Positions 7,831 through 15,255 of a DNA stretch of 24,113 nucleotides are shown here, piece after piece (positions within the stretch are counted from its first letter, which is position 1; each line of letters begins with the position of its first letter). Made by a program: the position numbers and the translations under genes. Source of the stretch: Firmicutes bacterium UBA3910 (lineage in GTDB: Bacteria; Bacillota; Limnochordia; Darwinibacteriales; Darwinibacteriaceae); the NCBI GenBank assembly GCA_002391465.1, contig DGFC01000181.1:1-24113 (forward strand), given 5' to 3'. The notes under the pieces were generated by a model. It was given only the letters and a program-made list of their open reading frames with translations. It made no database searches and was not told where the DNA came from.

Positions 7831-7844
7831 AGTATACGTATACT
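7831..7844 (-). promoter_or_regulatory. 14-bp perfect palindrome in the kinase leader, operator-like
   Basis: AGTATACGTATACT reads the same on both strands. It lies between the candidate promoter and the ribosome binding site of the ADP-dependent kinase. A dimeric repressor site is the simplest reading; it could also form a small RNA hairpin next to GGAGG. No adjacent regulator gene is visible in the window. Confidence 0.5.
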
Positions 7845-7861
7845 AATCTAAACTCTTAGTT

Positions 7862-7890
7862 ATCTTATCATAATCACTATTATTCGGCAA
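7862..7890 (-). promoter_or_regulatory. Candidate promoter for the ADP-dependent kinase
   Basis: Minus-strand TTGCCG (7885-7890) is separated by 17 bp from TAAGAT (7862-7867). The latter is preceded by TGA, which gives an extended -10 TGn element. Each hexamer matches four of six consensus bases. The predicted start would be near 7855, leaving about 40 nt of leader that contains the palindrome. Confidence 0.5.
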
Positions 7891-7929
7891 TGTGAGCCCG
7901 TCTATAAACTGTTTGCCGCTGAATAATAG
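7877..7929. repeat. Imperfect inverted repeat spanning the cwlD stop codon
   Basis: CTATTATTCGGCAA at 7877-7890 is the inverse complement of TTGCC plus GAATAATAG at 7913-7929, with three extra bases (GCT) in the second arm and a 22-base loop. The cwlD stop at 7902-7904 lies in the loop, and the candidate kinase -35 lies in the other arm. No T-run follows on either strand, so it is not a standard terminator. An operator or a 3'-end stabilising RNA structure is possible. Confidence 0.5.
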
Positions 7930-8627
7930 CGTAATATTCCGTCAAAAATGGCGGCAGCCACACGTTTCTGGTAGCCGCGCTCGCTTAAAAGAGCCGCCTC
8001 CTTTGGATTGGATAAAAACCCAACCTCAATCAGCACCGCAGGCATACCCGCTTCCCTCAGCACCCGAAAATCCCCGGGCAGAGCCTGCCGCTTGTTTGGA
8101 CCTAGATGCCTCACCAGTTCAGCCTGGATCGCCTTAGCCAGGCGTTCATCCTCTGGCCGGCCGGGGTAATAGAACGTTTGGGCCCCGTACCATATGGGGG
8201 AGGGAAAGAAGTTGGCGTGAATGGATATGAACAAGTCCGCCTGGGCTTCTTTAGCCAGGGCAACCCGACGATCCAAATCCTGCCTCTTTCTTTTCAGCAG
8301 ATTTGTCTCACTGGAGTCGGCCAAATCATAATCGCCCCTGCGAACCACAACTGCAAAGACAGCTGCCTTCCGCAGCAGATACTCCAGTTCTTCCGCAATG
8401 GCCAGGGTGATGTCCTTCTCCAGATCGCCCTTTACGCTCACAGCCCCAGGATCGTCACCGCCATGGCCGGGATCAATTACTATCGTCAAACCTGATATGG
8501 CCGGTAGTGTCGCCTCCCTGAGTACGGGCAGGGGCAGTTCGCTGCCTGTACCTAGATAAATACCCACCGCAAGACAGGTGAGAAGGCACCAGATGACCTG
8601 CTTCGCGCTGAAGAACCAGGTCCGCAT
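7902..8627 (-). CDS. cwlD: CwlD-like N-acetylmuramoyl-L-alanine amidase
   Basis: This zinc amidase (Amidase_3) cuts the bond between N-acetylmuramic acid and the stem peptide. CwlD acts in the forespore to make muramic-delta-lactam in spore cortex. The 241 residues start with a signal/anchor helix at about 8-27, then the catalytic domain. DPGHGGDDPGA carries zinc ligand His55, followed by Glu70, His137 in SIHANF, and Glu201 in EVGFLSN, all present. Length and the single hydrophobic N-terminal segment fit CwlD better than large cell-separation amidases, and no cell-wall-binding repeats are present. GGAGGTG at 8633-8639 precedes the ATG by 5 nt. It is the last gene of the long co-directional run, 26 bp after the methyltransferase. 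I see no clear sporulation promoter directly upstream. Confidence 0.88.
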   Translation of the reverse strand: MRTWFFSAKQVIWCLLTCLAVGIYLGTGSELPLPVLREATLPAISGLTIVIDPGHGGDDPGAVSVKGDLEKDITLAIAEELEYLLRKAAVFAVVVRRGDYDLADSSETNLLKRKRQDLDRRVALAKEAQADLFISIHANFFPSPIWYGAQTFYYPGRPEDERLAKAIQAELVRHLGPNKRQALPGDFRVLREAGMPAVLIEVGFLSNPKEAALLSERGYQKRVAAAIFDGILRYYSAANSL

Positions 8628-8653
8628 AAAAACACCTCCACACCACAGAATAT

Positions 8654-9265
8654 TCAGGCGGGAGGTAGTTTACAACATTTCAGGACCCGATAACCCGATT
8701 TTCGCTCCACAGTCTCACAATTACCAGCCAGCTCCTTAAGATAGGCCTCTAAGCTCTTCGCTCCCTGTTTAGTCCGAATCACAACCAGAAGGCACCCCCC
8801 AGGACGCAGGGCATCATAACCGCTCTTAAGGAGTGGATAAACAACCTTCTTTCCGGTTCGGATGGGGGGATTGCTCACAACCCAGTCAAAGGTCTTCCCT
8901 GGTAAAGCCTCAAGGCCGTCACTCACCAGGACAGTGGCGTTGTAGATTTCGTTTAATTTGAGATTGGCCCGAGCCAACTCCACAGCCCGCTCGTTCACAT
9001 CCACCATGTAAACATGGCCCTCCTGGCCCACCAGATCGGCCGCCACCATGCCTATGGGCCCGTACCCGCAGCCAAGATCGAGCACAGTCTCCCCAAGTCT
9101 GCAGTTCAGCTTGTTGATGAGGATCTGGGTACCCCTATCAACTTCCTTCTTTGAAAACACACCGGCATCAGTCCGAAACAGGTACTCCCGGCCTTTGAGC
9201 ACAGCGGTGAAAACCTCGGGCCTCGTTTCTACCGTAGGTTTTTGCGTAAAATAGTGTTCCGACAT
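8654..9265 (-). CDS. RsmC-like class I SAM-dependent methyltransferase
   Basis: The 203-residue protein is a single-domain MTS-type methyltransferase, like the catalytic half of RsmC, which methylates G1207 of 16S rRNA. The N terminus SEHYFTQKP is typical of the short Firmicute members. VLDLGCGYGPIG (62-72) is SAM motif I, the acidic Asp89 in VYMVDVNERA follows, and SNPPI at 131-135 is the N6/N2-amino methyltransferase motif IV. The fully duplicated N-terminal domain of enterobacterial RsmC is absent. GGGGAG lies 6 nt before the ATG at 9265, and the gene is only 2 bp behind the TPR protein gene. The rRNA target is inferred from the family, not shown. Confidence 0.87.
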   Translation of the reverse strand: MSEHYFTQKPTVETRPEVFTAVLKGREYLFRTDAGVFSKKEVDRGTQILINKLNCRLGETVLDLGCGYGPIGMVAADLVGQEGHVYMVDVNERAVELARANLKLNEIYNATVLVSDGLEALPGKTFDWVVSNPPIRTGKKVVYPLLKSGYDALRPGGCLLVVIRTKQGAKSLEAYLKELAGNCETVERKSGYRVLKCCKLPPA

Positions 9266-9267
9266 GA

Positions 9268-10476
9268 CTACTCCCCTTCACCCAGTGCCTGCATGACCAG
9301 GTCTAAATGCTCCCGGATCTCCTCTACCCCTTCTTCCGGGGCGTAGAGAAGTGCCTCTTCCAAAAGTTCCCGGGCTTCTCCATAGCGGCCCACGAGGTAA
9401 TACCCATAGCCCAACGTATCTAAATAGATCGCCTGCCTCTCAAGTGCCACCGCCCGCTCTGCCATGCTGATGGCCTTTTCGATTTGGACTTCTCGGAGCA
9501 TGTAATGATAAGCCAAATTGTTGAGAGCAACAACATTATCGGGCTCGCCCATGAGTACCTGCTGGTAATTCTCCACTACACCAAAAAAGTCGCCCAGTGC
9601 TTCGTAGACGAAAGCCTGGAACAGATAGACATTCCAATAGTTCGGTGCCAAGGACAGCATGTCTTGGCAGACCGCTAACGCTCCAGCCCAATTTTCTGCC
9701 GAATACTCGTCAAAGAAACGCTCGTTGAGAGTGCGCAGTTCCTGCAGGTCCACCCGCCTGCGTGTGGTGAAATCGAAGCTGAAATCCCACTCAAAAAACT
9801 CAATCGTCAGCCTGCCGGTACTGTCCTCCAGTTCCAGTTTCCCCGGTGCCCATGTTTCTTCAGTCCGGACAAGGGTGAGGACAGCGGTCTTCTCACCCTG
9901 GAATTCCAATTCCAGAGAGTTATACGGTCCGGTAGTATCCGAACCGGCTGTATAACCCTTCACCGCAGCAACAACCACATCGCCTTCTCTGATGAGAAGG
10001 GGCAGACCCGTTTCCTGATCAAGCCAGAGCACCTTAGTCCTATCCCCTTGGGAATAATAGCGATCCACCGGGCGTCCCACTAAAGTGGTTGTGCCGGCAG
10101 GTTCCAGCGAACCTGCAAAATAAGAGGCCGGTTCATAGACATAGGCACGGAAATAGTCAAACAGCCAGTGCTGATCATAACCGTAACTCACCTCGCCCGC
10201 TGCGTTCAGCTCCACAAAATCCTTGTGGCCGCTGATCACAACCTGGCCTTCGGTGGTGGGATAGTCCACCGCAAAGTCATCCGGATATTTGAACCTAAAC
10301 TGGCCATCTAAAAGCAGCCTCTCCCCGTCACTGGAGACAAGGTGAGCTGCTACCCTAGCCTGCCCATACTGCTGGTCAAACCAATAGCCTGGTTGGGTTT
10401 CCCCTTGGCACAGCCCGGACACGCCCAAGACCAAGACAAGGCAGAGTGCTGTTAGTATACTTCTACCCGTTAACAT
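9268..10476 (-). CDS. Secreted LolA/RseB-like protein with C-terminal TPR repeats
   Basis: This 402-residue protein has a signal peptide at about 1-25 (LTALCLVLVLGVSGLCQG). The Cys before Gln is not in a good lipobox, so a soluble or membrane-tethered exported protein is more likely than a lipoprotein. Residues about 30-245 resemble the open beta-barrel of LolA/RseB-type proteins, with GRPVDRYYSQGDRTKVLWLD typical of the central strands. Residues about 250-395 form several TPR-type helix pairs (ALAVCQDMLSLAPNYWNVY, VVALNNLAYHYM, AIYLDTLGYGYYLVGRYGEA). Such proteins bind hydrophobic ligands or regulate envelope signalling, but the role here is unknown. It lies 2 bp from its neighbours on both sides. 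Confidence 0.75.
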   Translation of the reverse strand: MLTGRSILTALCLVLVLGVSGLCQGETQPGYWFDQQYGQARVAAHLVSSDGERLLLDGQFRFKYPDDFAVDYPTTEGQVVISGHKDFVELNAAGEVSYGYDQHWLFDYFRAYVYEPASYFAGSLEPAGTTTLVGRPVDRYYSQGDRTKVLWLDQETGLPLLIREGDVVVAAVKGYTAGSDTTGPYNSLELEFQGEKTAVLTLVRTEETWAPGKLELEDSTGRLTIEFFEWDFSFDFTTRRRVDLQELRTLNERFFDEYSAENWAGALAVCQDMLSLAPNYWNVYLFQAFVYEALGDFFGVVENYQQVLMGEPDNVVALNNLAYHYMLREVQIEKAISMAERAVALERQAIYLDTLGYGYYLVGRYGEARELLEEALLYAPEEGVEEIREHLDLVMQALGEGE

Positions 10477-10478
10477 TT

Positions 10479-11267
10479 CTAATAGTCACCCTTCCCCTCT
10501 TCGCCCTGGACAATTGCCACTCCGGCACTAGCACCGATCCTGTTGGCGCCAGCTTTGATCATGGCCATGGCAGTTTTTCGGTCCCGAATACCGCCAGATG
10601 CCTTAACGCCGAAATCTGGGCCAACCACCTCACGCATCAGGGTTATATCCTCCAGCTCAGCCTTACCCGGGCCAAACCCAGTACAGGTCTTAACGAAATC
10701 TGCCCCTGCCATTTTCACTAAAATGCAGCCTTGCACTATCTGTTCTTTGCTGAGGTAGCCCGTTTCCAAGATCACCTTTAACACTAAGCCGGGCGCAGCA
10801 TCCCGCACTGCCCGAATATCGGAATAAACCCGGGCGTAATCCCTTTCCATCAGTGCCCCCACGTTAATCACCATGTCCAGTTCCTGGGCGCCATTGGCCA
10901 CCGCATCCCTGGCCTCCATTACTTTGCTCAAAGTAGTTGTGGCACCAAGGGGAAAGCCGATTACGGTACACGTTTTCACCGGGCTGCCCGCGAGCAACCT
11001 GGCCGCAAGCCTCACATGGCCGGGATTTACACAAACGGACGCGAAACGGTATTCCAAAGCCTCCTGGCACAGGCGGCCGATCTGTTCCCTAGAAGCGGTA
11101 GGTGCCAGTAGTGTGTGATCTATATAAGCAGCTACGTTAGTCGAATCGGTGACAAAGACTTTCTGTCCCCGTACAGCATCATCCACGGGCATTGCCCAAC
11201 GGATGCCCGAGCGGGCTAACGCCATACTAATCTCCTCTGCCTGCTGCTTGAGCCATTTCTCGTTCAT
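10479..11267 (-). CDS. deoC: Deoxyribose-phosphate aldolase
   Basis: DeoC splits 2-deoxyribose-5-phosphate into glyceraldehyde-3-phosphate and acetaldehyde in deoxynucleoside breakdown. The 262-residue product has YIDHTLLAP at about 48-56, LDMVINVG with Asp131, the Schiff-base Lys193 in DFVKTCTGFG, and Lys222 in VKASGGIRD. About 45 residues precede the IDHT motif, more than in the shortest family members. The open frame continues upstream to 11429, but those codons run through glpP. The ATG at 11267 is chosen because AAAGGGGG at 11275-11282 lies 7 nt upstream and the residues from there fit. It starts 4 bp after the glpP stop, with no other pentose or nucleoside gene nearby. Confidence 0.96.
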   Translation of the reverse strand: MNEKWLKQQAEEISMALARSGIRWAMPVDDAVRGQKVFVTDSTNVAAYIDHTLLAPTASREQIGRLCQEALEYRFASVCVNPGHVRLAARLLAGSPVKTCTVIGFPLGATTTLSKVMEARDAVANGAQELDMVINVGALMERDYARVYSDIRAVRDAAPGLVLKVILETGYLSKEQIVQGCILVKMAGADFVKTCTGFGPGKAELEDITLMREVVGPDFGVKASGGIRDRKTAMAMIKAGANRIGASAGVAIVQGEEGKGDY

Positions 11268-11271
11268 CAGT

Positions 11272-11874
11272 CTACCCCCTTTGGTAACTCCATAACCCCA
11301 CCGTACTGGTGGAAACGGCCCGGACGGGCGGTCCCAGTATTCCCTCAAGTTCCTCTTTAGTCTCCACGAGTCCTCCGGCGATAATGGGAGGCAGATCTTT
11401 GGGTAGGCGCCGTAAGATTGCCGGTACAATTAGGGCGGGGAGAATCTCAACCGCGTCGGGACTGCTCGATTGGAGCATACGCAAGCCCGTACGGAGCGCC
11501 TCCGAGTCCAGGATAAAGAGCCTCTGGATTCCTAATAATCCTGCCTTCTGGGCAGCGGTTATGAGGTGGCCCCTAGTGGTTAAAACACCATCTACCCCCT
11601 CTGCCGCAAGCATCTCCATGCCGTAGTTGTCCCGGGCTACGCCGCCAATCAAATCGATATGGGCAAAGACCATCTGGCCCGCCGCTTTACATTCCCGCAC
11701 CAGCTCCCTGAGCTCGAAAATATGGCCGGTCAGATAAAAACAGACCCTCACTCCACTGTCTTTTATCTTACCCATATTCTCCAGACCCTTTAACCCCGCA
11801 ATTATGGGTTTTTGGGCGAGGTTTGCCCGGAGCTGCAGTAGTTTTTCCTGACGAATCTTGTCTGGATTAAGCAT
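11272..11874 (-). CDS. glpP: Glycerol-3-phosphate-responsive antiterminator
   Basis: GlpP is a TIM-barrel-like protein that binds glycerol-3-phosphate and lets RNA polymerase pass terminators in glp leader RNAs. The 200-residue product shows the family pattern: KPIIAGLKGLENM near the start, VFAHIDLIGGVARDNYG in the middle, GVDGVLTTRGHLI, and PPIIAGGLVETKEELE near the end. The open frame extends to 11994, but the extra 40 residues come from the overlapping glpK frame, so I choose the ATG at 11874. It overlaps the end of glpK by 8 bp, with GGGTGGGC upstream. Co-transcription with glpK fits, but no antiterminator leader is seen in this operon. Confidence 0.93.
   Translation of the reverse strand: MLNPDKIRQEKLLQLRANLAQKPIIAGLKGLENMGKIKDSGVRVCFYLTGHIFELRELVRECKAAGQMVFAHIDLIGGVARDNYGMEMLAAEGVDGVLTTRGHLITAAQKAGLLGIQRLFILDSEALRTGLRMLQSSSPDAVEILPALIVPAILRRLPKDLPPIIAGGLVETKEELEGILGPPVRAVSTSTVGLWSYQRG
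11275..11282 (-). promoter_or_regulatory. Ribosome binding site that sets the deoC start
   Basis: AAAGGGGG overlaps the last codons of glpP and lies 7 nt before the ATG at 11267. It supports that ATG over the longer open frame that begins at 11429. Confidence 0.7.
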
Positions 11875-13372
11875 TGCCCACCCAACTTTTTGCGCTCTGA
11901 ACCGCCTTCTGCCACTGGGAATAAAGGGCAGAACGCTTCTCTTCCGCCATAGCGGGCAGGTAAGTACGGTGGATCTGCCTACTCGTTTCCACATGGGCTT
12001 GGCTGTCCCAAATGCCCACGGCTAGACCTGCTAAATAAGCGGCTCCCAGGGCGGTGGTTTCGAAGATTTCTGGCCATTCCACCTGGCGGTTAGTCAGATC
12101 GGCAAGGAACTGGCAGATAAACTTGTTTTCCGATGCTCCGCCATCCACTTTCAAGAGCCCTAAGGGAATTTGGGACTCTTCCGCCATTACATCCAACACT
12201 TCCCTGGTCTGATAGACAATCGCTTCCAGCGTGGCGCGGATAACGTGGGCCTTGGTGGCACCCCTGGTTAGGCCCATAATCATGCCTCGCACATATGGGT
12301 CCCAGTGGGGAGCGCCCAAACCAACGAAACTGGGAACGAAGTATACACCATTTGTATCCGGTACCGAAAGGGCAATTCCTTCCGTTTCCGCAGCCTGCTT
12401 AATTAGACCCATTTCATCCCGCAGCCACTGCACCGCAGCACCGGCCACAAACACACTGCCCTCCAAAGCATATTCAACTCGGCCATCTAGACCCCAGGCC
12501 ACTGTTGTGAGAAGACCGTTGTGGGAAAATACCGGTTCTGTACCGGTGTTCATAAGGATAAAGGCACCGGTACCGAAGGTGGCCTTGACCGAGCCCCGCT
12601 CAAAGCAGGCTTGTCCAAAGAGAGCCGCCTGCTGGTCACCTGCTGCCCCTGCAACCGGAATTCCCCCAGGAATCCTTCCCGAGGCTTGGGTGTGGCCGTA
12701 AACAGCACTGGACGGGCGCACCTCTGGCAGAATCTGCCGGGGAATGTTCAACGCCTGCAGCAGCTCTTCATCCCAATCCAGTGTCTTCAGGTTGAAAAGC
12801 AGGGTCCGGGAGGCATTGGTGTAGTCCGTCACATGTGCCTTTTCGGCCGTTAAATTATAAATCAACCACGAGTCAATGGTACCGAAGGCCAACTCACCTC
12901 GGACCGCCCGGGCGTAGAGTTCCGAATCGTGGTCGAAGATCCATTTCAACTTGGTGCCGGAAAAATAGGGATCGAGGATCAAACCTGTCCTTTCCCTAAA
13001 GAGCGGCTCCAAACCCTCTTCCTTCATTTCCTCGCACATCTTAGCGGTACGCCTGCACTGCCAGACAATAGCTCTGGTTACAGGTTTGCCCGTTTTCCGA
13101 TCCCACAACACAACCGTTTCCCGCTGGTTAGTAACGCCAATGGCCGCCAAATCCTCTGGGGCAATGGCCGTCTCAGCGATAATCCTTTCCAAGAGCTCAT
13201 GCACGCCCAACCAGATCTCCCAGGCGTCATGCTCTACCCAGCCTGGCTGGGGATAATACTGTGTAAACTCTTTGTACATCTTGCGGACCATCTGTCCCCT
13301 TGCGTCAAAGAGGACAACGGTAGTGCCGGTAGTGCCCTGATCGATTGCCAATACGTATTTCCGTCGCGACAT
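11867..13372 (-). CDS. glpK: Glycerol kinase
   Basis: GlpK makes sn-glycerol-3-phosphate from glycerol and ATP (FGGY family). At 501 residues it is of standard length. AIDQGTTGTT at 9-18 begins the phosphate-binding loop, TNQRETVVLWDRKTG follows, and AGAAGDQQAALFGQ and VDGGASENKFICQFLADLTN are intact. The segment before AGAAGDQQ reads GHTQASGRIPGG, so the histidine phosphorylated by HPr in many Firmicute enzymes is absent. The start is uncertain among GTG 13381, GTG 13375 and ATG 13372. I prefer the ATG, with TAGGTG 6 nt upstream and AGGGGG at 13385-13390. The gap to the cyclo-ligase gene is 24 bp. No glpF or glpD is in the window. Confidence 0.97.
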   Translation of the reverse strand: MSRRKYVLAIDQGTTGTTVVLFDARGQMVRKMYKEFTQYYPQPGWVEHDAWEIWLGVHELLERIIAETAIAPEDLAAIGVTNQRETVVLWDRKTGKPVTRAIVWQCRRTAKMCEEMKEEGLEPLFRERTGLILDPYFSGTKLKWIFDHDSELYARAVRGELAFGTIDSWLIYNLTAEKAHVTDYTNASRTLLFNLKTLDWDEELLQALNIPRQILPEVRPSSAVYGHTQASGRIPGGIPVAGAAGDQQAALFGQACFERGSVKATFGTGAFILMNTGTEPVFSHNGLLTTVAWGLDGRVEYALEGSVFVAGAAVQWLRDEMGLIKQAAETEGIALSVPDTNGVYFVPSFVGLGAPHWDPYVRGMIMGLTRGATKAHVIRATLEAIVYQTREVLDVMAEESQIPLGLLKVDGGASENKFICQFLADLTNRQVEWPEIFETTALGAAYLAGLAVGIWDSQAHVETSRQIHRTYLPAMAEEKRSALYSQWQKAVQSAKSWVGNA

Positions 13373-13396
13373 CACTAACACCTACCCCCTCACCTG

Positions 13397-13975
13397 TCAG
13401 TTCTGCAGTTTCCCTTTATTTCCTCCCAATACGCCCCTCTCCGTCACTACGTAATCAACGGGCTTGTCCCACTGATCAACAATTAGATCATCCCGCAGAA
13501 AGGAGCTGTAACAAAGGCCTATGGATACGGAGTTGGTTGAGGCTAAGAAACGATCGTAAAACCCGCCGCCGTAGCCAATGCGGTAGCCTGCCCGTGTAAA
13601 GGCAAGCCCAGGGACGATAATCAAATCCAGTTCCTCCGGCTCAACTGCCTGGGCAGACAATGGCGGTTCTAGAATACCGAACACCGCCGGAACCAGTTCG
13701 TCCCGGGAGGTAAAGCGCCTGGGCAGAAGGGCCCGGGGTGATTTCTGCACAACGGGAGCGTACACTTCACAGCCCCTTTCCACCAGGTCATCCACGATAC
13801 CCCAGGTATCCACTTCCCAGCCGATGGAAAGATACACGAATGCCCTCCTTTTTGCCAGGTACACATCCCAATTTTTAAGATGTTCCAGGATCTGGGCATC
13901 CCATTTCTGCCTGTCCACCGGGTTAAGCTGTGCCCGTTCCAGCTTCAACTGCTCGCGCAGTTTATCCTTAGCCAT
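13397..13975 (-). CDS. 5-formyltetrahydrofolate cyclo-ligase
   Basis: This enzyme (YqgN/Fau/MTHFS family) converts 5-formyl-THF to 5,10-methenyl-THF with ATP and recycles a dead-end folate. The 192-residue product carries the family signature LIIVPGLAFTRAGYRIGYGG with GYGGGFYDRF at about 134-143, and an N-terminal KDKLREQLKLERAQL helix typical of the family. The frame can begin at GTG 13984, which overlaps the ymfH stop, but AAGGGG at 13984-13989 lies 8 nt before the ATG at 13975, so I use that. It follows ymfH almost without a gap and precedes glpK by 24 bp. Confidence 0.95.
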   Translation of the reverse strand: MAKDKLREQLKLERAQLNPVDRQKWDAQILEHLKNWDVYLAKRRAFVYLSIGWEVDTWGIVDDLVERGCEVYAPVVQKSPRALLPRRFTSRDELVPAVFGILEPPLSAQAVEPEELDLIIVPGLAFTRAGYRIGYGGGFYDRFLASTNSVSIGLCYSSFLRDDLIVDQWDKPVDYVVTERGVLGGNKGKLQN

Positions 13976-13980
13976 CGTTT

Positions 13981-15255
13981 TCACCCCTTAACACGTAAAA
14001 TGGAGACGGAGGAGCGATTCCAATCGAGGAGATCGGTAAATACGGCCGTTACCTGCTCCGCCGTTATTGAACTGAGGAGCGGTAGAAAGCGGGCCGACGG
14101 TATTTGATTAAAATGGTTAGAAATTACCCGGTTAGCCGCGTATTCAAAGGAATCATAAGAAGCTAGATGACCTCCGTAGAGACTGCGCTTGAGGCGATCC
14201 AGTTCAGTGGGGCAGAGCTTTTCCCGCCGCAGCTCGTGGATGATCCTGGTTAGTTCATCATGGAGCCGCTCGGGATCATCCGTATCCGTTCCAATGACCG
14301 AATAGGCAAACTGGGGATGGCAGCTGAAACTGGCCCCGAAGGAATCGGACACAAGCTCCTTGTCATAAAGCTCATTAAAATGTTGGGAGCTGCGGGCAGT
14401 AATTAAGCGCCAAGCGATGGCCATAATCAGCTGTTGCCGCAGGATCTCCTCTCCCCGCCAGATGGGATCGTGCTTAAAGCCCAACAGATACTGGGGTCGG
14501 GATATGGCCATTTCTTCCTCGGACCAATCCTTCGCCACTTCCTTCGGTTCGGTGGGAAAGAACCGCTCCACCGGCCCGCTGTAATGGCTCCACTCCGGGT
14601 AATGCTCTGCAATCAGGGAATGGGCTTCCTTTGGCTCTACGTCTCCCGCAATGGCTAAAGCCATATTACCGGGCTGGTAAAAGGTGTAGTAGCAGTCGTA
14701 GAGCTGCTCCTTGGTAATTTCCCGTACCGACTCCACCGTGCCGCCAATATCCAGGCGGATCGGGTTTCGTTGGTACAACCCCTCCAGCAGGGCAGAATAC
14801 ACCCTCCGCTGGGGATGGTCAGCGTACATCCGCAACTCCTGTTCAATGATGCCCTTTTCCTTCTCCACGTTTTCGTCCGTGAGATAGGGCTTGTTCACAA
14901 ACTCGATGAGTTGGATCAGGGCTTCTTGCCAGTTTTCCGTTGTGGAAAAGAGATAGCTCGTCTGAGTACTGCTGGTAAAGGCGTTGACGGAAGCACCCAA
15001 ATCGGCGAAGCGGTCAAAAACGCTGCCTTCCTCTTCCTCAAACAGCTTGTGTTCGAGAAAGTGGGCGATCCCTGGCGGAACGCTCAACACCTGCTCCCCT
15101 TCCCTGCGGAACTGGGAATCTATTGAGCCGTAATGGGTAGATATCACAGCGTACGTTCGGCGAAACCCCGGTTTGGGGAGAACAAAGACACTGAGACCGT
15201 TGGGCAGTTGGCTCTGCCACAGCTTTTCTCCGGTGGGAAGCTTAATTTGTTCCAT
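13981..15255 (-). CDS. ymfH: M16-family zinc metalloprotease, YmfH-like (catalytic partner)
   Basis: This 424-residue M16 (insulinase/pitrilysin) protein carries the inverted zinc motif HFLEH with His65, Glu68 and His69. The downstream zinc ligand is probably in IIEQEL at about 138. The following segments, ASVNAFTSSTQTSYLFS and QPGNMALAIAGDV, are typical of the family. It is the active member of a pair with the gene upstream, matching the YmfF/YmfH arrangement in Bacillus. A GTG at 15264 is possible, but AGGTG lies just upstream of ATG 15255, which I use. It overlaps the upstream partner by 14 bp. No signal peptide is present. The substrate is unknown. Confidence 0.92.
   Translation of the reverse strand: MEQIKLPTGEKLWQSQLPNGLSVFVLPKPGFRRTYAVISTHYGSIDSQFRREGEQVLSVPPGIAHFLEHKLFEEEEGSVFDRFADLGASVNAFTSSTQTSYLFSTTENWQEALIQLIEFVNKPYLTDENVEKEKGIIEQELRMYADHPQRRVYSALLEGLYQRNPIRLDIGGTVESVREITKEQLYDCYYTFYQPGNMALAIAGDVEPKEAHSLIAEHYPEWSHYSGPVERFFPTEPKEVAKDWSEEEMAISRPQYLLGFKHDPIWRGEEILRQQLIMAIAWRLITARSSQHFNELYDKELVSDSFGASFSCHPQFAYSVIGTDTDDPERLHDELTRIIHELRREKLCPTELDRLKRSLYGGHLASYDSFEYAANRVISNHFNQIPSARFLPLLSSITAEQVTAVFTDLLDWNRSSVSILRVKG
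13984..13989 (-). promoter_or_regulatory. Ribosome binding site that sets the cyclo-ligase start
   Basis: AAGGGG overlaps the end of ymfH and lies 8 nt before the ATG at 13975. A GTG at 13984 would sit within this site, so the ATG is the better start. Confidence 0.6.

Noticed and set aside
11268..11429. N-terminal extension of deoC
   Set aside because: The extra 54 codons run through glpP in another frame; AAAGGGGG marks the ATG at 11267.
11875..11994. N-terminal extension of glpP
   Set aside because: The extra 40 codons overlap the end of glpK, are rich in Arg and Trp, and do not match the family start.
12231..12701. Plus-strand open frame of 156 codons
   Set aside because: It lies opposite the conserved core of glpK and has shadow-like composition.
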